Source: Pseudomonadota bacterium
GTDB lineage: Bacteria > Myxococcota_A > UBA796 > SXON01
DNA: 64,000 bases
Reading direction: 5' to 3'
Assembly: GCA_005778355.1 (NCBI GenBank)
Contig: SXON01000130.1
Location: 32,639 to 96,638 of the forward strand
Shown here: positions 1-8,975 of the stretch, piece by piece
Position numbering within the stretch: position 1 is the first letter of the stretch
Layout: every line of letters begins with the position of its first letter
The notes under the pieces: generated by a model
Database searches by the model: none
What the model was told of the DNA's origin: nothing
The model's input: only the letters and a program-made list of their open reading frames with translations
Program-made: the position numbers and the translations under genes

Positions 1-289
1 CCGCCCAGCCATGCTCGTCGACCATCACCGCCCAGGAACGTTCCAGCGCCCCGGCCACCAGGTCGAGGGTGGCCTCGTCGAGCGCGGCGTTGCTGGCGTC
101 GTAGGCCACGAGGAAGTGGTCGGTGGTGAGCACCTGGTCGTAGGTGCCGTCGACCTGCTCCTGGCGTGCCAGTTGCACCGGGTCGATGCACTCCGCCGGG
201 GCGGCGTACAGGGGCCGGGGCTCGGCCTTGGGCAAACCACGCGCCACGTCGAGGGCGAGCATGTGCGGGGTGAGGCAGGTGGGGAACAT
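1..289 (-). CDS. Hypothetical protein, 5' part only (runs off left edge)
   Basis: Reading from an ATG at 289, the visible 96 or so residues stay open to the window edge. The text TDHFLVAYDASNAAL followed by LDLVAGALERSWAVMVDEHG resembles the start of a secreted metallopeptidase-like domain common in myxobacteria (a strand ending in xHFxxxYD, then a helix). That resemblance is from memory and weak. The ATG overlaps the TGA of the upstream thioesterase (ATGA), so it is probably the last gene of the 2089-to-1 minus-strand operon. No classical signal peptide is visible in the first 30 residues. The function is unknown and the 3' end is outside the window. Confidence 0.55.
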   Translation of the reverse strand, partial: MFPTCLTPHMLALDVARGLPKAEPRPLYAAPAECIDPVQLARQEQVDGTYDQVLTTDHFLVAYDASNAALDEATLDLVAGALERSWAVMVDEHGWA

Positions 290-685
290 CAGAGCTCGCT
301 GTCGCGAATGCGCTCGCGGACGGTGGCGGGGAGGGGAACCAGCTTGTTGTCGCGGTTGACGCACACGAGCTGGACGGTGCCCTCGACCATGGCTTGCTTG
401 CCGCCCGGCCGCCACACCGACTGGTGAAACACGGCGCGGTAGTCGGACTCCATCTTCACGCGGGTTCGCACGTCCAGGTGGTCGCCGAGGCCCGCCGGCT
501 CGCGGAAAGACAGCTCGCACCGGTACACCACGAAGCCGATGCCCTCGTCTTTCCAGAGCCGCACCAGCTCCGCGGGGCCGAGGAGGTGCTCGCGGGCGCG
601 CTCGAAGTAACGCAGGTAGTTCGCGTGGTAGACGGCGCCGGAGAGGTCGGTATCCTCGTAGTAAATCTGCAAGGGGACGACGTGG

Positions 686-696
<11 letters not shown>
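289..696 (-). CDS. ybgC: YbgC/4-hydroxybenzoyl-CoA-type acyl-CoA thioesterase
   Basis: This 135-residue protein has the normal length for a single hot-dog-fold thioesterase. The N-terminal motif YYEDTDLSGAVYHANYL (residues 12-28) is the family signature: the Asp in EDTD is the catalytic residue, and the VYHxNYL(R)YFERAR stretch is typical of YbgC. The family hydrolyses acyl-CoA thioesters and YbgC proteins often associate with the Tol-Pal envelope system. No tol or pal genes are visible here. The start overlaps the end of the NtrC-type regulator gene by 11 bp and its stop overlaps the next start, so the three genes are probably co-transcribed. The gene symbol is by family resemblance only. 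Confidence 0.85.
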
Positions 697-2089
<1,393 letters not shown>

Positions 2090-2191
2090 GGGCCCCGCTG
2101 CTAACCGTCCCGCGCAAAGCTTTGGTTGCGAACCGTGACGAAGGTGCCCGCCCCCGGCGCGTCTCTGCTATACCGGCGCCCCGGGAGCCCC

Positions 2192-2683
2192 ATGCGATCA
2201 TTCCTCGCTCTTGCCCTCGCGTTCATGCTCGCTGCCGTGCCCGTGGTGGCTCACGCGGGCGCCGCCACTGACTTCTCGCTGCGCGACATCAACGGCCAGT
2301 CGCACACGCTGTCGCAGTACCGGGGCAAGGTGGTGCTGGTGAACTTCTGGGCCACCTGGTGCGGTCCCTGCCAGGTGGAGATGCCTCACCTCCAGGCGCT
2401 GCACACCGAGCTCGGCGCGAAGGGACTGGTGATCCTCGGCATCAGCGCCGACGACGCCAAGCTCGACGCGGCTGTGAAGCCGCTGGTGAAGTCCAAGGGG
2501 CTCACCTACACCATCCTCCGCGACCCCACGACCACGGTCGTGTCGCAGTACAACCCGGCCAAGACGCTGCCCTTCAACGTGCTCGTGGCCAAGGACGGCA
2601 GCGTGGCCAAGGTTCACTCGGGCTACAACCCGGGCGACGAGGTCACGCTGAAGGCCGAGATCGTCGAGCTCCTGGCGAAGTAG
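2192..2683 (+). CDS. TlpA/ResA-like periplasmic thioredoxin-fold protein
   Basis: The ATG at 2192 gives a 163-residue protein beginning with a signal peptide (MRSFLALALAFMLAAVPVVA, cleavage near AHAG). The redox motif WCGPC lies at residues 56-60 in the context VNFWATWCGPCQVEMP, as in TlpA/ResA/DsbE thiol-disulfide oxidoreductases. The TLPFNVLV stretch supplies the cis-Pro. A longer reading from 2126 would put basic residues before the signal and is less likely. A TGCTATACC element lies about 20 nt upstream and a GGGAG-like Shine-Dalgarno sits before the ATG. The stop codon TAG at 2681 is followed in the same frame by TCG and the ATG of the next gene, an odd arrangement discussed in the findings. 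Confidence 0.9.
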   Translation: MRSFLALALAFMLAAVPVVAHAGAATDFSLRDINGQSHTLSQYRGKVVLVNFWATWCGPCQVEMPHLQALHTELGAKGLVILGISADDAKLDAAVKPLVKSKGLTYTILRDPTTTVVSQYNPAKTLPFNVLVAKDGSVAKVHSGYNPGDEVTLKAEIVELLAK

Positions 2684-2686
2684 TCG

Positions 2687-4411
2687 ATGGACGCGGTGGC
2701 CGAATCGGTGGTCGATCCGCTCGGGACGGAGGAGGTCGCGCCCGTGATGGGCGAGGCCATGGATCTCGGCGACACCGTGACGGTGTCCACGCCGGTGCGT
2801 CCCTACGATCTCGCAGGCGGCGCCACGCATGGCCTGGAGGAGTTCCGCTTCCGCTACTACACGGTCGACGACCGGCTCCCCGGCTTCGAAGACAACCCCG
2901 TTCTCGACTACCAGGAGGCGGTACAACGCCTGCAACTGGTGGGCGGCAACTCGGCGCTCACCCTCGGCGCCCAGCTCGACGCCGTGGCCCTCTTCTCCAA
3001 CGCCTACAAGCTCGATGGCGTGCTCACCTACGAGCGCGACCTCTACACCGACGGGATGATGAGCTTCCATCCCAACTGGTGGGTGAACCTCGAGAAACTC
3101 TGGTTGCAGGGACGCTCGGGGAAGGTCGACTGGACCATCGGCGACAGCTACGCCGCCTTCGGCCGCGGCTACGCGCTCAACGTGGTGAAGAACACCGACA
3201 TCGATCTCGATACCTCCCTGCGGGGCGTGAACGTGGGGCTTTCATCGGGGGCTTTCGAGCTGCGTCTCGTCGAGGCCACCACCAACCCCCAGCAGCTGCG
3301 CCTCGAGAACCCCAACGTGTCGATGGTGCCCGACTACAAACACGTCGTGCACGGCCTGCGTGCCGACTACTACGGGCGTGTGCACGCGGGTGTACACGGC
3401 ACGGCCTTCCAGTTCGTCGAAGGGGCCGATCCCTCCGGCGACGGCTTCTCTGGCTACGGGCAGCCTGTTGGCGCCGGCATCGTGGGGGGCACGCTGGAGG
3501 TGTCGAGCCTCGGCCCCTTCGACGTGGGCCTCGAAGGCGACTACTTCGCCTACGACCCTGCCGTGGCCGACGCCCCCGGCTACGCCGGCTATGCCTCCTT
3601 GAGCGCCTACCCCGGCGTGGCCATCGTGCTCATCGAAGGCAAGATCAGTCGCGACACCGAGCACGTCAACACCTTCTCCGCGATCCACGGCTACGAGCTG
3701 TCCACCGGCCCGTCGCTCGAGTACGAGCGCGTGATCACCGAGGACAGCTCCGCCGCGGTCAACAGCAATGACGTCAAGGGCGGCCGTGTTCGTGTCGACG
3801 TCAACGTGGGCAAGAACGGCGCCATCGTCACCCCCTACGTCGCGGCGGCGGCCTTCCGCGACGAAGACCTCGGCGGCGTGCACTTCAACGACACGCCCGA
3901 GACCATCGTGCACGGGGTCACGGGCGCGGTGGTGATCAGGGGCGAGTTCCACGCCCTGGTCAACGGCGGCTACCGGATGGACCTGCGTGACGATGCGCCC
4001 GCGACCAACGCGGGCGACACCACCGCGCACGTCGACGCGGCGGTGACGGTCCCCCTCGGGCATGGCCTCTCCCTCGAGCTCGCCCCCTCGGTGCTGGCCT
4101 ACCACTGGGGTGACAACCCCATCCAGCAGGCCGACTACCTCGACGCGAGCAACGCGCTGGCGCTCAAGATCGGCGCGCCCTGGGCGGTCATCCTCTACAC
4201 CGACTACTCCGACAACCCGCTGATCAACAGCACCGGCAACATCACCGACGAGGTGTACGCCGCCGGCGAGCTGCAGTGGATGCCGAACACCGCGACGACC
4301 CTCAAGGCCTTCTACGGCGCGTACCGGGCGGGCATCCGCTGCGCCGGCGGCCAGTGTCGCTCGCTGCCCGGCTTCGAGGGCGGCCGCGTTTCCGTCACTT
4401 CCAACTTCTAG
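2687..4411 (+). CDS. Outer-membrane beta-barrel-like protein (resembles DUF6029), no signal peptide of its own
   Basis: The 574 residues are dominated by alternating polar/hydrophobic strands rich in Tyr, Gly and Asp, ending in GGRVSVTSNF with a C-terminal Phe, as expected of an outer-membrane barrel. The passage with GDSYAAFGRGYAL followed by TSLRGVNV resembles the DUF6029 family (known mainly from Bacteroidota), by memory only. The first 40 residues are acidic and lack any signal peptide, which does not fit an exported barrel. It starts 3 nt after the TlpA-like gene in the same reading frame, so it may be translated as a read-through extension of that signal-bearing protein, or the two may be one gene broken by a stop. 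Its function is unknown. Confidence 0.7.
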   Translation: MDAVAESVVDPLGTEEVAPVMGEAMDLGDTVTVSTPVRPYDLAGGATHGLEEFRFRYYTVDDRLPGFEDNPVLDYQEAVQRLQLVGGNSALTLGAQLDAVALFSNAYKLDGVLTYERDLYTDGMMSFHPNWWVNLEKLWLQGRSGKVDWTIGDSYAAFGRGYALNVVKNTDIDLDTSLRGVNVGLSSGAFELRLVEATTNPQQLRLENPNVSMVPDYKHVVHGLRADYYGRVHAGVHGTAFQFVEGADPSGDGFSGYGQPVGAGIVGGTLEVSSLGPFDVGLEGDYFAYDPAVADAPGYAGYASLSAYPGVAIVLIEGKISRDTEHVNTFSAIHGYELSTGPSLEYERVITEDSSAAVNSNDVKGGRVRVDVNVGKNGAIVTPYVAAAAFRDEDLGGVHFNDTPETIVHGVTGAVVIRGEFHALVNGGYRMDLRDDAPATNAGDTTAHVDAAVTVPLGHGLSLELAPSVLAYHWGDNPIQQADYLDASNALALKIGAPWAVILYTDYSDNPLINSTGNITDEVYAAGELQWMPNTATTLKAFYGAYRAGIRCAGGQCRSLPGFEGGRVSVTSNF

Positions 4412-4423
4412 GGAACCATCAAG

Positions 4424-5320
4424 ATGATCCTGTGCGCTCTCGCCTCGCTCGCCCTCGCCGGCCCGGTCAAGGTTACCGCGTGGACCGCCTCGTCCACCGC
4501 CGCGAACACCGACACCGCCGCCTACGACGCCTCGAAGCTGGGCGACGGCAAGCAGTCCACGGCCTGGGTGGAGGGCGACGACGGCGCCGGTCTCGGCTCC
4601 TGGGTGCTCTTCGAGTTCGGCGAGAACCGCTCGGTGTCGCAGGTGCAGGTGTGGGCGGGCAACTGGTACAACACCGAGTACTGGGGCCACTACAACCGTC
4701 CCAAGAACATCGTGTTCGAGTTCGCCGACGGTAGCACCGAGGAGCACACGCTCGCCGACGAGCAGGCGCCGCAACTCATCACCTTGAAGTCGGCCAAGTC
4801 GACGTCGACCGTCAAGCTGCGCGTCAAGGGGATCTACTCGGGCAAGGGGGTCGACACCGCCATCGCCGAGGTGAAGTTTTTCGACGGCGGGGCCACCGTG
4901 TCGAGCGCCACGGCCTCGACCACTGCGCCGGCCGACACCGACGGCAACTACAACGCCGGCAACATGGTCGACGGCATCTCCGACTCGATGTGGTGCGAGG
5001 GCAACAAGAAGTCTGACGGCACCGGCGAGTGGGTGGAGCTGCGGCTGGCCAAGACCGCCTCGGTGACCGGGCTCAAGGTCCGCAACGGCGCCGGTTTCTC
5101 GACGGAGCTGTTCAAGCAGGTGAACCGCGCCGCCACCGCGAAGGTGAGCTTCTCCGATGGTTCGAGCGAGGAGATCGCGCTGAAGGACCTGCCCATGGAG
5201 CTCCCCCTGAGCTTCGCCGCGCCGCACACCACGTCGAGCATCAAGCTCAGCTTCACCTCGGCGAAGAAGGGTACGGACTACGACGACCTCTGCGTGTCCG
5301 AGATCACCGTGGTGCCCTGA
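4424..5320 (+). CDS. Secreted protein with two discoidin (F5/8 type C)-like domains
   Basis: The 298 residues begin with a very short signal (MILCALASLALAG). Two similar beta-sandwich units follow: about 15-150 (SKLGDGKQSTAWVEG then SWVLFEFGENRSVSQVQV) and about 155-298 (NMVDGISDSMWCEG then EWVELRLAKTASVTGLKV). The pattern of a D-G-x-x-x-T/S-x-W-x-E-G loop and a V-x-x-L/F-x-V strand is that of NADase-type glycan-binding or discoidin domains, which bind carbohydrates or surfaces. It lies 12 nt after the barrel gene, so it is likely co-transcribed and may act at the cell surface with it. The ligand is unknown. Confidence 0.75.
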   Translation: MILCALASLALAGPVKVTAWTASSTAANTDTAAYDASKLGDGKQSTAWVEGDDGAGLGSWVLFEFGENRSVSQVQVWAGNWYNTEYWGHYNRPKNIVFEFADGSTEEHTLADEQAPQLITLKSAKSTSTVKLRVKGIYSGKGVDTAIAEVKFFDGGATVSSATASTTAPADTDGNYNAGNMVDGISDSMWCEGNKKSDGTGEWVELRLAKTASVTGLKVRNGAGFSTELFKQVNRAATAKVSFSDGSSEEIALKDLPMELPLSFAAPHTTSSIKLSFTSAKKGTDYDDLCVSEITVVP

Positions 5321-5393
5321 ACGGCAGGCGGCTTCGCACTCAGTTGACGACGTCCGTGCCGTGATCCGCTAAATTCCACGACGGAGTGTGACC

Positions 5394-6485
5394 ATGCGTC
5401 GTGCCTTCTTGTTGCTCGTCCCCGTGGGCATCGGGTGTAGCGATTACGGGACCAACCGGATTCGCCAGACCGACGAGTTCGACCAGGCACCCTCGAACAT
5501 GGTCGACATCCTCTGGGTGATCGACGACTCCACCTCGATGATGGAGGAGCAGGCGGCGGTGGTGGCGGCCGCGGAAGATTTCCTCACGCAGCTCGAGACG
5601 GAAGACATGGACTTCCAGCTCGGCATCATCACCACCGACATGGACAGCACCAACCAGATGTCGGGACGCCTGCTCGGCAACCCGCCCTACCTGTCCTCGG
5701 AGTGCCGCCTCGACGGCGACCCGAGCGACTGCACCTACGGCGAGGCCTTCAAGGAGAACATCGTCCAGGGCACCGGGGGCTCCGATCAGGAGAAGGGGCT
5801 CGAGGCGGCGATCGCTGCGGTCACCGTGCCGCTCGTGGAAACCTTCAACGCGGGCTTCGTGCGCGACGGCGCGATGCTGATGATCATTCACCTCACCGAC
5901 GAGAATGACTGCTCCGACGGGGGACGTTTCGGACCCTCCGCCACCGGCGAGGACTGCTACACCCAGTACGACGGGCTCACCCCGGTGCCCGACCTCGTCC
6001 GGGCCCTGAAGGACGCGAAGGCCGACACCGACGACGAGGTGGTGATGTCGGGCATCATCGGGCCCGAGGCCGAGGTGGGCTGCCAGACGGCCGTGCCCGG
6101 CAAACGTTACCAGCAGGCGATCGAGCTGCTATCGGGGGTCGAGGCGAACATCTGCCTGTCGGACTACGCGCCGGTCATGGAGTCGCTCGGCCTCGCCGCC
6201 ACCGGCATGCTCACGCACTTCCAGCTCAGCAACGCCGCCGACGCCACGGAGAACGGCGACATGCAGGTGCGCGTCACCAACCCCGACGGCACCACTACCG
6301 AGGTGGCGCAGGACGACACCGAGGGCTGGAGCTACGTGGAGGAGTACGCGCAGGTGGCGTTCAACGGCGCCTCGGTGCCGGTACGCGAGGCCCACATCGA
6401 GGTGGAGTACTACGTCACCGGGCCCGTTCCGACGGGCACCGAAGACGACACCGAGACGGCCGACACCGCCACCACCACGCCCTAG
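5394..6485 (+). CDS. VWA-domain lipoprotein
   Basis: The ATG at 5394 is chosen because GGAG lies 7 nt upstream; a GTG two codons earlier is also possible. The product (363 aa) begins MRRAFLLLVPVGIGC, a lipoprotein signal with Cys15 in the lipobox. A von Willebrand factor A domain follows. It starts at VDILWVIDDSTSMMEEQ, where DDSTS supplies the MIDAS D-x-S-x-S metal site, and continues to about residue 300 (LMIIHLTDENDCSDGG). The C-terminus is a Thr/Asp/Glu-rich tail (EDDTETADTATTTP). Such proteins are surface-exposed and generally mediate metal-dependent protein contacts. Several Cys residues suggest disulfides, which would fit the neighbouring thioredoxin-like gene, but that link is inference. 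Confidence 0.85.
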   Translation: MRRAFLLLVPVGIGCSDYGTNRIRQTDEFDQAPSNMVDILWVIDDSTSMMEEQAAVVAAAEDFLTQLETEDMDFQLGIITTDMDSTNQMSGRLLGNPPYLSSECRLDGDPSDCTYGEAFKENIVQGTGGSDQEKGLEAAIAAVTVPLVETFNAGFVRDGAMLMIIHLTDENDCSDGGRFGPSATGEDCYTQYDGLTPVPDLVRALKDAKADTDDEVVMSGIIGPEAEVGCQTAVPGKRYQQAIELLSGVEANICLSDYAPVMESLGLAATGMLTHFQLSNAADATENGDMQVRVTNPDGTTTEVAQDDTEGWSYVEEYAQVAFNGASVPVREAHIEVEYYVTGPVPTGTEDDTETADTATTTP

Positions 6486-6487
6486 CC

Positions 6488-6880
6488 GTGGTGCCCGTTC
6501 GCGTCGTGTGCGCGTGCATTCGGCGCGGGACGACGGTGCTCGTCGCGCGACGCGGCCCCGAGATGGAGCACGCCGGCACCTGGGAGTTCCCCGGGGGCAA
6601 GGTGGAGCCGGGGGAGGACGACCGCGAGGCGCTCACCCGCGAGATCGCCGAGGAGCTTTCGTGTCGCGTGACGGTGGGTGCCCTGGCCGGGGAGGGAACC
6701 ACCGGGCGCATCCATCTCGTGGGCTACTGGTGCGAGGCCGAGGAGGAGCCGGTCGCGACCGAGCATGATCGACTCGAGTGGGTACAGATCGGGGCGCTCG
6801 CGACGCTTCGCTGGGCGCCGGCCGATGGGCCGATCATCGAGGCGATTCAATCGACCTCGCCCTGGTCGACGACCCCCTAG
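6488..6880 (+). CDS. MutT-like Nudix hydrolase
   Basis: The 130 residues carry a Nudix box beginning GGKVEPGEDDREALTREI and continuing AEEL, matching G-x5-E-x7-R-E-U-x-E-E-x-G-U except that the last Gly is Ser. The N-terminal strand VVCACIRRGTTVLVARR and the GTWEFPGG segment are typical of MutT-type 8-oxo-dGTP diphosphatases (CTP pyrophosphohydrolase-like subgroup), which clean the nucleotide pool in the cytoplasm. The GTG start is 2 nt after the stop of the VWA lipoprotein gene, so it is probably translated from the same mRNA. Its stop shares the palindrome CTAG with the stop of the convergent fxsA-like gene. Confidence 0.88.
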   Translation: MVPVRVVCACIRRGTTVLVARRGPEMEHAGTWEFPGGKVEPGEDDREALTREIAEELSCRVTVGALAGEGTTGRIHLVGYWCEAEEEPVATEHDRLEWVQIGALATLRWAPADGPIIEAIQSTSPWSTTP

Positions 6881-7341
6881 TCGACGACGGGATGTTCGAA
6901 TTTCTGCTCCGCCTCGTGCCGGGCGCGCATCGCCGGTCCCGGGGCGCCGTCGCCCATGAAGACGAAGCCTCGTCGCGTGAGCGCCGCCCAGGCAAGGTCC
7001 TTCACCCGTGGCGCGAGCCAGCGGCGCACGGGACCCCAGAGGAGCAAGATGCCCACGATGTCGGAGAGGTAGCCGGGGGTCACGAGCAAGACCGCGCCAA
7101 CGAGCGCGAGGAGCCCCTCCACCAGCTTGACGGCGGGCGGCTCACCGCGGCGGAGGCCCTCGAAGATCTCCCGGAGAACCGTGCTCCCGGCGCGCTTGCC
7201 GAGCCAGGCGCCCACGAGGCCAGCGAGCACGAGGGTCCCGACCGTTTCGACCGCGCCGAGTCGCGACCCCACCTCGATGATCAGGTAGGTCTCCACCACG
7301 GGGATGACGGTGAACAAGAGGAAGAGAACGACACCGATCAT
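6877..7341 (-). CDS. fxsA: FxsA-family membrane protein
   Basis: The ATG at 7341 gives 154 residues, starting MIGVVLFLLFTVIPVVETYL, the characteristic FxsA first segment (hydrophobic, with conserved P-x-x-E). The GAWLGKRAG and LLVTPGYLSDIVGILLL segments are also family hallmarks. There are three or four membrane helices followed by a charged cytoplasmic tail from about residue 120. FxsA is an inner-membrane protein first described through suppression of F-plasmid exclusion of phage T7; its normal role is unclear. The start overlaps the mazG stop (ATGA). The longer frame (to 7371) lies inside mazG and is unlikely. Confidence 0.88.
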   Translation of the reverse strand: MIGVVLFLLFTVIPVVETYLIIEVGSRLGAVETVGTLVLAGLVGAWLGKRAGSTVLREIFEGLRRGEPPAVKLVEGLLALVGAVLLVTPGYLSDIVGILLLWGPVRRWLAPRVKDLAWAALTRRGFVFMGDGAPGPAMRARHEAEQKFEHPVVD

Positions 7342-8090
7342 GACTCCTCCCGCTTGGCCTCTTGCCACCACGCTTCGAGCGCTGCCATGCCCGCCTCCGA
7401 CGGGTCGATGCCTGCCGCGGCGGCGCGGGACTCCACGCCCCGGAAACGCCGCTCGAAGCGCGTGTTGGCCATGCGCAGGGCATCTTCACCGCTCACGCCG
7501 ACCCAGCGGCCGAGATTGCTGGCGGCGAGCAAGAGGTCGCCGTACTCGTGGGCGACGCGGTCCTTGTTGCCCGTGGTCAGTGCCTCGCGAAGCTCGGCGC
7601 GCTCCTCGTCGATCTTGTCGACCACGCCCTGCATGTCGGGCCAATCGAAACCGACGGCGGCGGCCTTCTCCGCCACCCGATGCGCACGCACCAGCGCCGG
7701 GAGCGAGGCGGGGACGCCGTCGATGCGGGAGCGTCCCGCGCGGGCCTTGCGACGCTCCCACGCGGAGATGCCCCCGGGCTCCGCCTCGTCCTCCGTGGCA
7801 AAAACGTGCGGGTGGCGCTCCACCATCTTGTCGACGATGCCGCGCTCCACGTCGGCGATGGAGAACTCGCCGCGTTCCTCCGCGAGCTGCGCGAGGAAGT
7901 ACACCTGGAAGAGCAGGTCGCCGAGCTCCTCCTTCAACGCGGCGGGCTCGCCCTCGTCGAGCGCGCCGAGCACCTCGTGGCACTCCTCGAGCAGGTACGG
8001 GCGCATGGAGGACTCGTCCTGGGCGCGGTCCCAGGGACAGTCACGGCGGAGGCGCGCGACGAGGGCGCGCAGGTCGGGCGAGACAGGCAC
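7338..8090 (-). CDS. mazG: MazG nucleoside triphosphate pyrophosphohydrolase
   Basis: The product is about 250 residues from a GTG at 8090 (MPVSPDLRALVARLRRDCPWD). CPWDRAQDESSMRPYLLEECHEV is the hallmark N-terminal MazG region, and the E-x-x-E (LLEECHEV) and E-x-x-D (LKEELGDLLFQ) metal-binding pairs are present. A second MazG-like repeat follows (EERAELREAL, then HEYGDLLLAASNL). The enzyme hydrolyses NTPs to NMPs and clears aberrant nucleotides. Its pairing with a MutT-like hydrolase across the fxsA gene gives a small nucleotide-sanitation neighbourhood. The start is not supported by a clear Shine-Dalgarno and could be slightly different. Confidence 0.93.
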   Translation of the reverse strand: MPVSPDLRALVARLRRDCPWDRAQDESSMRPYLLEECHEVLGALDEGEPAALKEELGDLLFQVYFLAQLAEERGEFSIADVERGIVDKMVERHPHVFATEDEAEPGGISAWERRKARAGRSRIDGVPASLPALVRAHRVAEKAAAVGFDWPDMQGVVDKIDEERAELREALTTGNKDRVAHEYGDLLLAASNLGRWVGVSGEDALRMANTRFERRFRGVESRAAAAGIDPSEAGMAALEAWWQEAKREES

Positions 8091-8131
8091 CCGGGGAGAA
8101 TAAGCACGGTGTCCGCGCGCGGCCCCCGCGT

Positions 8132-8905
8132 CTAGGGCGTGGTGAACATCACGGTGGTGAACGCCTCGATGGTGGCGCCGCCGGTGAAGCCCGTGCCGGC
8201 CTCGTCGACGGTCAGGGTGCCGCCGAGCAGCCAGCCGGACTCGATGGGCTCGGCCGCGTACCAGACGTTGACCGTGCTGCCCGCGGCGAGGCCCCAGGTG
8301 GTGCTCGGCAGCACGCTCGCGCTGCCATGGGCCTCGAAGGGGGCGAGGTAGTACACCGCCACCACCGTCTCGGCGGTCTCGAGCGGCGGGCGGGCGCCCT
8401 CGGGGGCCGCCGTCGCGGTGACGTAGGTGATCGGGTCGTCGTAGATGTCGAGCATGTCGCCGTCGGCGAAGCCGATCTCGAGGTCGCCCACGTGGTAGCT
8501 CGGGCCGCCGTCGGTGTACTCGGTGTCGCCCTGGTGCAGGAGCTGGATGTCGATCGTCACCACGTCGTCGACCACCCAGGTGATGGGCGCGTAGGGCGTG
8601 GCGTAGGCGAGCGTCTCGTCGCCCTGCACGTAGTAGCTGGCCACCTCGGGCGTGAGCGCCGCGAGCGTGTAGCTGCCGTCGGCGCCGGTGCGCGCCGTCA
8701 TGCAGAGGCTGCGACACACGTTCACGCGGAAGTCGGGAAGCGGGGCGCCGTCGGGGTCGGTGACGACGCCGTTCACCTCGGCGCCCGGGTAGTCGCCGGT
8801 CTCGCCCGTTTCCTGGGTGTCGTTGGTGTCGGTGTCGCCGGAGTCGGCCGGCTTCGAGGTGTCGGCGGTGTCGTCGCCGCAGGCAAAAAGGAGCGCGAGG
8901 ATCAT
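8132..8905 (-). CDS. Lipoprotein with carboxypeptidase-regulatory-like (beta-sandwich) domain
   Basis: The product (257 aa) starts MILALLFACGDD, an extremely short lipoprotein signal with Cys9. It is followed by an Asp/Thr/Ser-rich tether (residues 10-35). Residues about 40-110 form a carboxypeptidase-regulatory-like fold (GVVTDPDGAPLPDFRVNVC, then ADGSYTLAAL), a domain common in outer-membrane or secreted proteins. The remaining residues have no fold I can name. A TATGAG hexamer lies 6 nt before the ATG with no Shine-Dalgarno, suggesting a leaderless transcript. Its function is unknown, probably structural or surface-associated. Confidence 0.75.
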   Translation of the reverse strand: MILALLFACGDDTADTSKPADSGDTDTNDTQETGETGDYPGAEVNGVVTDPDGAPLPDFRVNVCRSLCMTARTGADGSYTLAALTPEVASYYVQGDETLAYATPYAPITWVVDDVVTIDIQLLHQGDTEYTDGGPSYHVGDLEIGFADGDMLDIYDDPITYVTATAAPEGARPPLETAETVVAVYYLAPFEAHGSASVLPSTTWGLAAGSTVNVWYAAEPIESGWLLGGTLTVDEAGTGFTGGATIEAFTTVMFTTP

Positions 8906-8911
8906 GGCGCT

Positions 8912-8917
8912 CTCATA
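8912..8917 (-). promoter_or_regulatory. Putative -10 element of the lipoprotein gene ending at 8132
   Basis: On the minus strand this reads TATGAG, 6 nt before the ATG at 8905. No purine-rich ribosome site lies between, so transcription probably starts at or next to the ATG. This is a motif-based call. Confidence 0.4.
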
Positions 8918-8975
8918 GACGATGCGCGGCCGGAGCACAAGCGGAAGGGTATAGGGCCCGCGCCCGGAGGACCGC

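Noticed and set aside
3242..5227. Minus-strand open frame of 661 codons opposite the barrel and discoidin-like genes
   Set aside because: It is a shadow: low-complexity Gly/Arg/Val/His text without domains, exactly antisense to two well-supported genes. High-GC sequence keeps reverse frames open.
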